A stretch of 64,000 nucleotides of DNA. Origin: CAWCQC01 sp963819905 (lineage in GTDB: Bacteria; Actinomycetota; Thermoleophilia; Gaiellales; Gaiellaceae). The stretch spans positions 806,001 to 870,000 of the forward strand of contig CAWFXP010000009.1 in the NCBI GenBank assembly GCA_963819905.1. Direction: 5' to 3'. A program made the position numbers and the translations under genes. Below the pieces are notes generated by a model, which had not been told where the DNA came from, made no database searches, and saw only the letters and a list, made by a program, of their open reading frames with translations. Below are positions 60,935 to 64,000 of this stretch, in pieces (position 1 is the first letter of the stretch; each line of letters opens with the position of its first letter).

Positions 60935-63076
60935 CTGATCGACACGGTCCTCTTCTGGCTCCTGGCCGAGCTCGTCGGCCTGGCTGCCGTGCCCTTCGCG
61001 GCTTTCCTCTTCTCGGGCCTCCCGGGACGGGGGCTCGTGCTCGCTCGACCGCTCGGGCTCATCCTCGTCGGATATCCGGTCTGGCTGCTCGCGAGCCTCG
61101 ACGCTGTTCCCTACGGGACGCCCGTCTGCGCGGCGGCCATCGGAGTGCTCGTCGTCCTTGGGTGCCTCCTCTGGCGGCGTGCCGGCGTGGGCCCCGCGCT
61201 GCGGGGCCAGGCCGGCCGGCTCTTCGTCGCAGGCGAGCTCCTCTTCGCGCTCGCGTTCTTCGGTTGGGCGGCGATGCGCAGCTTCTCGCCGGACGTGTGG
61301 CAGACCGAGAAGCCGATGGACATGGCGTTCGTCAACGCCGTCGACCGCAGCGAGTCGTTCCCGCCCCACGATCCGTGGCAGTCCGGCGAGAACCTCAACT
61401 ACTACTACTTCGGCCACTATCTCGTCGCGTTCCTCGGCCGGCTGACCGCCGTCGAGCCGGCCGTGGGTTTCAACCTGGGTGTCGCGCTCTTCTTCGCGCT
61501 CTGCGTGACGGCGGTGTTCGGGGTCGCCTCTGCTCTCTGCCTCGCGCTCAGAGGCGCACGTCCGGGCGGAACGCGAGCCGCCGTGCTGACCGGTCTCGTT
61601 GGCGTCGGCCTGGCCATGCTCCTCGGAAATCTCGCCGGCGGCATCCAGTTCCTCGAAGGGCCGACCCTCGCCGGCTACGACTGGTGGAGCCCTTCACGGG
61701 TCATCGCCGGCACGGCGAACGAGTTTCCGTACTTCAGCTTCCTGCTCGCCGATCTGCACGCGCACGTGATGGCGACTCCGTTCACTCTGGTCGCCGTCGC
61801 CTACGCGCTCCAGCTCGCGCTTCGCGGCCCGCCGGCGTGGCGTGGGGGCGTGCCCGGCGCGCTCGGCGAGCTTGCGCTCGCCTCTCTCGTCCTCGGCGTG
61901 CTCTACGCGGTCAACGCCCTCGACTACCCGACGGCGGCCGTGCTCGGCGCCCTCGCCCTCCTGATCTGGGCGAGCCCCTCGTCTGACCGGGTCACATGGC
62001 GGCGTGCAGCGGTCTGGGCCCTCGCGTGGCTGGGTGCCTCGCTCCTGCTCTTCCTGCCGTTCCACCTCGACTACTCGACCGCGGCGAGCGGCCTGGGAAT
62101 CGTCGGCGACCACGACAACTTCACGCGGTTTGCGGCCGACGTGCTGCTCATCTACGGGTTGCCGCTCTGGATCCTGCTGGCCGTCGCCGTCACGCGACTC
62201 TCCCTCCCCGTGCGATACGTCGTCTGGGGCGGCACGGTCGCAGTGTTCGTGCTCGTCCTGCTCGCTCCCGCCCGTCTGGCAGGTCTCCTGCTCCTGCTCG
62301 TGCTCGTGGCGTGCTCGCTCTTCATCGCGCTGCGGTCGCGCTCGACGGCTGCAGAGCGGTTCTTTTGGCTGCTCGTGACCGTGGGCCTCGGGCTCATCGC
62401 GGTCGGGGAGATCGTCTACATCGAGGACGTCTTCCAGGACACGCCGAGCTATCGGTTCAACACCGTCTTCAAGGCCGGCTACCAGGCGTGGTTCCTGCTT
62501 GCGATCGCCGCGAGCGTGGCGGTATTCGCCGTGCGACGGCGGGTTCCCCGCCCTGCGGGCCTCGCCTGGAAGGCGGGGGTCGTCGTCCTCGTCGCGATCG
62601 CCGCCCTGTATCCGGTGGCGGCGTCGTACTCGCGCTCCACGGGGTTCTCCGAGCCTCCGACACTCGACGGCGAACGCTGGCTGACTGCGGGAGACGCAGC
62701 CGCGATCCGCTGGCTGCGCGCGAACGTCGAAGGCACGCCGACGATCCTCGAGGACGCCGGGGCCGACTACAGCCCGGAGGGCCATGCGCGGGTATCGACC
62801 TTCACCGGTCTTCCCGCCGTCATCGGCTGGGCCGGGCACGAGATCCAGTGGGACCACGACCCTGGAACTCGGGCGACAGACGTCGCGCGCATCTACGAGA
62901 CCCTTGATCCCGGCGTGGCTCGGAGGCTCCTCGAGCGCTACGGGGTGCGCTACGTGTTCGTGGGCTCGCTCGAGCGGGATCGGTACTCGCCCGCCGCCCT
63001 CGCCAAGTTCGAGCGCCTGGGCCGCAAGGTCTTCGAATTCGGGGACACGGCCGTCTACGAGCTGCCCTCGCGCTGA
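60935..63076 (+). CDS. DUF2298 (Chlor_Arch_YYY) membrane protein
   Basis: 713 residues if read from CTG 60935, 695 from GTG 60989. About 14 hydrophobic segments. The family's eponymous NLNYYYFGHYLVA appears near residue 150 after PPHDPWQSGE, and DMAFVNAVDRSESFPPHDPW precedes it; ADLHAHVMATPF follows. Its C-terminal ~110 residues are soluble (TILEDAGADYSPEGHARVSTFTG, YGVRYVFVGSLERDRY). This family co-occurs with Agl23-type proteins and is thought to act in surface glycosylation. The N-terminal helix (VLFWLLAELVGLAAVP) lies before any standard start codon, so an unusual CTG start is likely. Confidence 0.82.
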   Translation: MIDTVLFWLLAELVGLAAVPFAAFLFSGLPGRGLVLARPLGLILVGYPVWLLASLDAVPYGTPVCAAAIGVLVVLGCLLWRRAGVGPALRGQAGRLFVAGELLFALAFFGWAAMRSFSPDVWQTEKPMDMAFVNAVDRSESFPPHDPWQSGENLNYYYFGHYLVAFLGRLTAVEPAVGFNLGVALFFALCVTAVFGVASALCLALRGARPGGTRAAVLTGLVGVGLAMLLGNLAGGIQFLEGPTLAGYDWWSPSRVIAGTANEFPYFSFLLADLHAHVMATPFTLVAVAYALQLALRGPPAWRGGVPGALGELALASLVLGVLYAVNALDYPTAAVLGALALLIWASPSSDRVTWRRAAVWALAWLGASLLLFLPFHLDYSTAASGLGIVGDHDNFTRFAADVLLIYGLPLWILLAVAVTRLSLPVRYVVWGGTVAVFVLVLLAPARLAGLLLLLVLVACSLFIALRSRSTAAERFFWLLVTVGLGLIAVGEIVYIEDVFQDTPSYRFNTVFKAGYQAWFLLAIAASVAVFAVRRRVPRPAGLAWKAGVVVLVAIAALYPVAASYSRSTGFSEPPTLDGERWLTAGDAAAIRWLRANVEGTPTILEDAGADYSPEGHARVSTFTGLPAVIGWAGHEIQWDHDPGTRATDVARIYETLDPGVARRLLERYGVRYVFVGSLERDRYSPAALAKFERLGRKVFEFGDTAVYELPSR

Positions 63077-63077
63077 G

Positions 63078-63972
63078 TCAGCGTGACCTGCGCGCTTTGA
63101 GGAGGACGTTCACGAACGTGCGCTTGCGCCGCACGCGCGGGCGCTCGTTCAGGCGGTCGACTGCGTCGAACACTGCGCGGGCCGCGTTCACCGGATTGAG
63201 GCGCCCCGGTGTTCTCCTCGCCTCGAAGGCGGTCCGAGCTTCGGCGGAGCGCGGCGGGAAGGAGATCGCGCTCGACGAGCGGCTTGCCGATCCCGTACAC
63301 GAGGAAGTGGGAGAGCGGCACCGCGTAGTGCGTGGCCTCCTCCAGGATCTCCACCCCGAAGCCTGCTGCCGCGACGGCGTCCGCGAGCTCGCCCGGCCGG
63401 TAGAGCCGTCGGTGATTCGACCACATGCCAGCGACCGGTCCCTCGCGAATGGGCTCTCCGCCGAGGCCCATCCAGACGGGATTGATGGGATCCCACCAGA
63501 ACGGAAAACGGGAGTTCGGCACCGAGACGGCGAGGATCCCGCCCGGCCGCAGAATGCGCCGCAGCTCCCGGAGGGCACCGAGGTCGTCCTCGACGTGCTC
63601 GAGGACCTCGGTGAGCAGCACCCGATCGAAGGAATCGTCCGGGAACGGCAGTGCCGAAGCGTCGGCACGCTCGAGCCGCGCCGCGGGCGCCGCGCGCCGG
63701 GCCTGTTCGAGCCGTCGCGGATCGGTGTCGACGCCGGCGAGATCGAGCCGGCGAAGCCTGCCCATCGCGAGCAGGTAGAAACCCATCCCGCACCCGCAAT
63801 CCAGGATGGAGAGCCCGTCGCGCAGCTCGAGGTACTCGAGCAGGATGCGCGTGCGCCGGCGGTAGGCCATGTCGACCTCGTTCCGCAGCACTGCGTCGAG
63901 CACGCGACGATCCGCGCCCGTCAGGGAGGTGAGCGGCGCGTTCGCGCGCCGGTAGCGCACGACGCGGTTCAC
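63078..63972 (-). CDS. class I SAM-dependent methyltransferase (frameshift near C-terminus)
   Basis: GTG 63972 opens; SAM motif LSILDCGCGMGFYLLAMGRL, AGVDTDPRRLEQARRAAP, ERADASALPFPDDSFDRVLL and TEVLEHVEDDLGALRELRRILRPGG are textbook UbiE/type 11. Near 63200-63240 the frame changes: one frame gives SSDRLRGEENTG and continues unnaturally, the other gives EARRTPGRLNPVNAARAVFDA and ends KARRSR at 63078, which looks like the true end. Likely substrate is a lipid or glycan in the preceding cluster. Its stop lies 1 nt from the convergent DUF2298 stop. Confidence 0.8.
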
Positions 63973-64000
63973 GCGGCGCGCCGTCCGGCCAGCCGCTCGA

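Overview
The window is a very GC-rich bacterial chromosome segment with GTG and ATG starts, many 4-nt ATGA/GTGA gene overlaps, several probable leaderless promoters, and a CGAAC-N4-GTTCG SOS box. The gene order gltX-cysS-rlmB-yacP-(amidase)-sigH-tRNA-Thr followed by secG matches the Gram-positive rlmB/yacP/sigH neighbourhood. Together with tandem STAS/SpoIIE genes, an Agl23-like and a DUF2298 glycosylation protein, and a SARP-AAA regulator, this suggests a deep-branching actinobacterium, most likely class Thermoleophilia (Gaiellales or Solirubrobacterales-like). The class is an inference; no rRNA is present.

Layout: 1-3430 has the end of a class III aminotransferase, a glutamine synthetase broken by two frameshifts and a FluG-type amidohydrolase. 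3447-3630 holds two copies of an 86-bp palindromic element. 3651-8718 (minus) has a peptide-binding lipoprotein, a secreted zinc protease preceded by a coupled 53-codon ORF, and a two-component system. 8775-15741 is housekeeping: mutY, gltX, cysS, rlmB, yacP, an amidase, sigH and tRNA-Thr. 15784-27203 has a cupin, a glycosyltransferase, secG, the tldD/pmbA pair, a large secreted metalloprotease, an ECF sigma/anti-sigma pair, a PQQ-type sugar dehydrogenase, and AraC and VOC genes.

27238-40259 is the most remarkable part: about 13 kb of minus-strand genes, almost all overlapping by 4 nt. It encodes six paralogous multi-pass membrane proteins that look like sensor kinases without a kinase domain, a hydrolase-adenylate cyclase fusion, a SpoIIE phosphatase fused to an anti-sigma-type kinase, two STAS antagonists and two downstream enzymes or unknowns. 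A large SARP-AAA-TPR regulator is transcribed divergently from its head. I read this as a multi-input partner-switching signalling island.

43190-51560 contains tRNA-Leu, lexA with its operator, a zinc-ribbon protein, RNase P RNA with a perfect terminator, an ArsR/SRPBCC pair, a RibD-like reductase, two paralogous SDRs facing away from each other, and an Rrf2 regulator beside a deleted TauE/SafE permease. 51561-63972 is a cell-surface glycan/glycoprotein cluster: FkbM methyltransferases, GT4 and GT2 glycosyltransferases, a sugar epimerase, a UDP-galactopyranose-mutase-like flavoprotein, an Agl23-like transferase, a Thr/Pro-rich mucin-like secreted protein, a DUF2298 membrane protein and a SAM methyltransferase.

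At least eight genes carry single-base frame changes. Either the assembly has indel errors or several loci are decaying, and the two cannot be separated from the sequence alone.
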